A stretch of DNA of 7,463 nucleotides from the NCBI GenBank assembly GCA_007116765.1, contig SKHV01000129.1:1-7463 (forward strand). The letters run 5' to 3'. The notes under the pieces were generated by a model that saw nothing but the letters and a program-made list of their open reading frames with translations, was not told where the DNA came from and ran no database searches. Both the position numbers and the translations under genes were made by a program. Source of the stretch: Prolixibacteraceae bacterium. GTDB taxonomy: Bacteria; Bacteroidota; Bacteroidia; Bacteroidales; Prolixibacteraceae. This document shows positions 6,681 through 7,463 of the stretch, one piece after another. How positions within the stretch are numbered: position 1 is the first letter of the stretch; each line of letters starts with the position of its first letter.

Positions 6681-7030
6681 ACATTGAAACCCTTCGTGAA
6701 TATTGTATTTCGAAAAAAGGAGTTAGCGAATGCTTTCCATTCGATGAAACATCGCTTGTGTTTAAAGTGATGGATAAAATGTTTGCTCTAACCGATTTGG
6801 AAGAAGAACTTTGGGTAAATTTAAAGTGCGACCCCGAATTGGCACTTGCTCTTCGCGAAGAATATGAGTTTGTTGAACCCGGATACCACATGAATAAAAA
6901 GCACTGGAACACGATAAGAATTCACGATTATGTACCCGATAAACTAATACATGAATGGGTAGACCACTCGTATCATTTGGTAGTGAAAAGTTTGACTAAA
7001 AAGCAACAAACTGAATTAAATAAGCTTTAA
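6677..7030 (+). CDS. MmcQ/YjbR family protein
   Basis: A 117-residue small cytoplasmic protein of the MmcQ/YjbR family, which adopts a CyaY-like fold and is often annotated as DNA-binding; its cellular role is not well established. Family features are R-E-Y-C near the N-terminus, P-F-D-E-T (21-25), L-V-F-K-V (27-31), K-M-F-A-L (34-38), V-N-L-K-C-D-P-E (47-54) and the signature G-Y-H-M-N-K-K-H-W-N-T (69-79), ending in a conserved S-Y-x-L-V and L-T-K-K-Q. Length is normal and the gene looks intact. The ATG at 6677 overlaps the hemW stop in ATGA, a typical sign of translational coupling. No separate promoter or Shine-Dalgarno is visible, so it should be expressed with hemW. Whether it is functionally linked to heme handling is unknown. 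Confidence 0.93.
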   Translation: MNIETLREYCISKKGVSECFPFDETSLVFKVMDKMFALTDLEEELWVNLKCDPELALALREEYEFVEPGYHMNKKHWNTIRIHDYVPDKLIHEWVDHSYHLVVKSLTKKQQTELNKL

Positions 7031-7032
7031 AA

Positions 7033-7245
7033 ATGGAAAAATATCAATTTGAATTAAGCGGAGACTATATTGAGTTAATAAAACTACTTAAGTTACTAAG
7101 TATTGCTGAAAGTGGTGCACAGGCAAAACTTATGGTCGAAAGTGGTGAGGTGATACGCAATGGTGATTTGGAAAATAGGAAAAGAGCAAAAATTATTAAG
7201 GGCGATAAAATTGAGATTTTTGATTTAGAGATCGAAATAGTATAA
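7033..7245 (+). CDS. YbcJ-like S4-domain RNA-binding protein
   Basis: A 70-residue protein consisting of a single S4-type RNA-binding domain, resembling E. coli YbcJ. The matching core is L-L-K-L-L-S-I-A-E-S-G-A-Q-A-K (18-32, with the diagnostic E-S-G-A-Q-A-K at 26-32), G-E-V-I-R-N-G (38-44), E-N-R-K-R-A-K-I (47-54) and a terminal K-G-D-K-I-E-I strand. Basic residues R49, K50, R51 and K53 are likely RNA contacts. The RNA target of this family is not known to me; ribosomal or tRNA binding is usually suspected. Its start lies 2 nt after the yjbR-type stop, making it the third gene of the hemW operon. The stop codon's final AA is also the beginning of the A-run that, on the opposite strand, is the U-tract of a terminator. 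Confidence 0.9.
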   Translation: MEKYQFELSGDYIELIKLLKLLSIAESGAQAKLMVESGEVIRNGDLENRKRAKIIKGDKIEIFDLEIEIV

Positions 7246-7274
7246 AAAAAAGCCGGAAATTGGGGTTTCCGGCT
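7244..7274 (-). terminator. Strong intrinsic terminator acting on leftward transcription
   Basis: AGCCGGAAA (7251-7259) and TTTCCGGCT (7266-7274) are perfect 9-bp inverted arms separated by a 6-nt loop. On the minus strand the hairpin is followed directly by a run of seven T (7250-7244) plus one T paired at the stem base. On the plus strand the sequence after the hairpin is GAAGTTAAGC, not U-rich, so the hairpin is built to stop leftward, not rightward, transcription. The asymmetry implies a minus-strand transcription unit entering from the right. It could still protect the 3' end of the hemW operon mRNA from decay. Confidence 0.85.
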
Positions 7275-7343
7275 GAAGTTAAGCTTGTGCGCTTGGGGCG
7301 TGTGGTTGGAAAAGAGAAAATTAAACTGGTTTTGATTAAGCAA
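7244..7343 (-). ncRNA. Candidate small non-coding RNA, about 100 nt
   Basis: Inferred from a paired promoter (7346-7376) and intrinsic terminator (7244-7274) on the minus strand, with the predicted start a few bases after the -7 element, near 7343. The body between them has no ATG on the minus strand and no coding character. It begins with an A/U-rich segment, then a pyrimidine stretch (complement of 7308-7318), then a C-rich single-stranded candidate region. A small AAGC/GCTT hairpin around 7279-7292 precedes the terminator stem. The motif CCCCAA appears twice: in the unpaired middle (complement of 7293-7298) and in the terminator loop (complement of 7260-7265). I do not recognise it as SRP RNA, 6S RNA, tmRNA or tRNA. 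Alternatives are a leader RNA with premature termination, or a chance promoter before a real terminator. Confidence 0.55.
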
Positions 7344-7345
7344 TA

Positions 7346-7376
7346 CAAAAATACGACAATTTATTAGCTTGTCAAG
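7346..7376 (-). promoter_or_regulatory. Near-consensus Bacteroidota promoter on the minus strand
   Basis: Read on the minus strand: CTTG (7376-7373), 19 nt, then TATTTTTG (7353-7346). This fits the Bacteroidota consensus TTTG, 19-21 nt, TAnnTTTG at every position but the first. It is the best promoter match in the window, and the only transcript it can serve within the window is the roughly 100-nt unit ending at the minus-strand terminator. Between the two boxes lies the inverted repeat GACAA, 9 nt, TTGTC (7355-7373), which could be an operator. Confidence 0.65.
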
Positions 7377-7383
7377 TATATAT

Positions 7384-7398
7384 TTAGAATAATTCTAA
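7384..7398. promoter_or_regulatory. 15-nt perfect palindrome upstream of the small-RNA promoter
   Basis: TTAGAATAATTCTAA has 7-nt arms around a single central A. It lies 8 nt upstream of the minus-strand -33 element, a usual place for an activator site. It is followed on the plus strand by TTTTTT, so a weak AT-rich terminator is an alternative, though a 1-nt centre and all-weak pairing make a stable RNA hairpin unlikely. Confidence 0.3.
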
Positions 7399-7419
7399 TT
7401 TTTTAACATTTTTTTTACA

Positions 7420-7463
7420 AACGTATGTTTTCACTTGATGAACGTACGTTTTCACTTGATGAA
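7420..7463. repeat. 21-bp tandem direct repeat, running off the right edge
   Basis: Two adjacent 21-bp units (7420-7440 and 7441-7461) differ at one base (T7426 versus C7447). Each is AACGTAYGTT followed by TTCACTTGATG. The last two bases of the window (AA) agree with the start of a third copy, so the array may continue. In the second unit AACGTACGTT is a perfect 10-bp palindrome. The unit length is a multiple of three, so it could be coding; iterons or a minisatellite are other readings. Confidence 0.85.

Noticed and set aside
6655..6912. 85-codon minus-strand open frame inside the YjbR-type gene
   Set aside because: It is antisense to a gene with all family signatures, and its serine-rich translation has no domain.
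7266..7318. Alternative pairing of the pyrimidine stretch of the small RNA with GGAAA of the terminator stem, suggesting an attenuator or riboswitch
   Set aside because: Only about 5 consecutive weak pairs form, against a perfect 9-bp terminator stem, and no downstream leftward gene would be controlled since ybcJ lies antisense.
7065..7343. 92-codon minus-strand open frame over ybcJ and the region after it
   Set aside because: It starts at TTG, runs antisense through the clear S4 gene and crosses the terminator; the composition is low-complexity and matches no family I know.
7420..7463. CRISPR array at the right edge
   Set aside because: The repeats are directly adjacent without spacers and no cas genes are present.

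Overview
The window looks like chromosomal DNA from a member of the Bacteroidota, probably near Bacteroidales/Marinilabiliales. The evidence is AT-rich sequence, almost no Shine-Dalgarno sites before starts, several promoter-like sites matching the Bacteroidota consensus (TTTG, 19-21 nt, TAnnTTTG), a lipoprotein signal on the glutamine-cyclase-like protein, and the style of the RpiB, Rrf2 and flippase proteins. The placement is by inference; there is no rRNA or other strict marker. Coding density is high and nearly all genes are housekeeping. I see no phage, IS, CRISPR, tRNA or rRNA gene.

Layout, left to right. A stand-alone phosphoreceiver protein (26-415, +) is followed by ruvB (452-1477, +), the Holliday-junction branch-migration motor. 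Converging on ruvB with a 3-nt gap is a lipoprotein with an Ig-like domain and a beta-propeller glutaminyl-peptide cyclotransferase domain (1481-2536, -). Divergent from it is a Wzx/MATE-type polysaccharide flippase with a TTG start (2631-4100, +), followed 14 nt later by rpiB (4115-4561, +). Next is an Rrf2-family regulator with an IscR-like Cys/His cluster (4624-5067, +), preceded by inverted repeats. It shares a TTAA stop tetranucleotide with a convergent VanZ-family membrane protein (5064-5447, -). A promoter-like site then leads into a tight operon: hemW (5541-6680), an MmcQ/YjbR-family protein (6677-7030, 4-nt overlap) and a YbcJ-type S4 RNA-binding protein (7033-7245, 2-nt gap).

The right-hand 218 bases hold no confident protein gene but are the most interesting part. 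On the minus strand there is a near-ideal Bacteroidota promoter (CTTG, 19 nt, TATTTTTG), then about 70 nt without ORF character, then a perfect 9-bp GC-rich hairpin followed by a run of U. Together they predict a small RNA of about 100 nt whose terminator abuts the ybcJ stop codon. Inverted repeats lie inside and just upstream of its promoter. The window ends inside a 21-bp tandem repeat (two complete copies, 20 of 21 identical) that contains a 10-bp palindrome and may continue to the right.

The genes do not form one pathway. The clearest functional unit is hemW-yjbR-ybcJ; flippase-rpiB is probably cotranscribed. The candidate previously undescribed elements are the minus-strand small RNA and the 21-bp repeat array; everything else belongs to known families.
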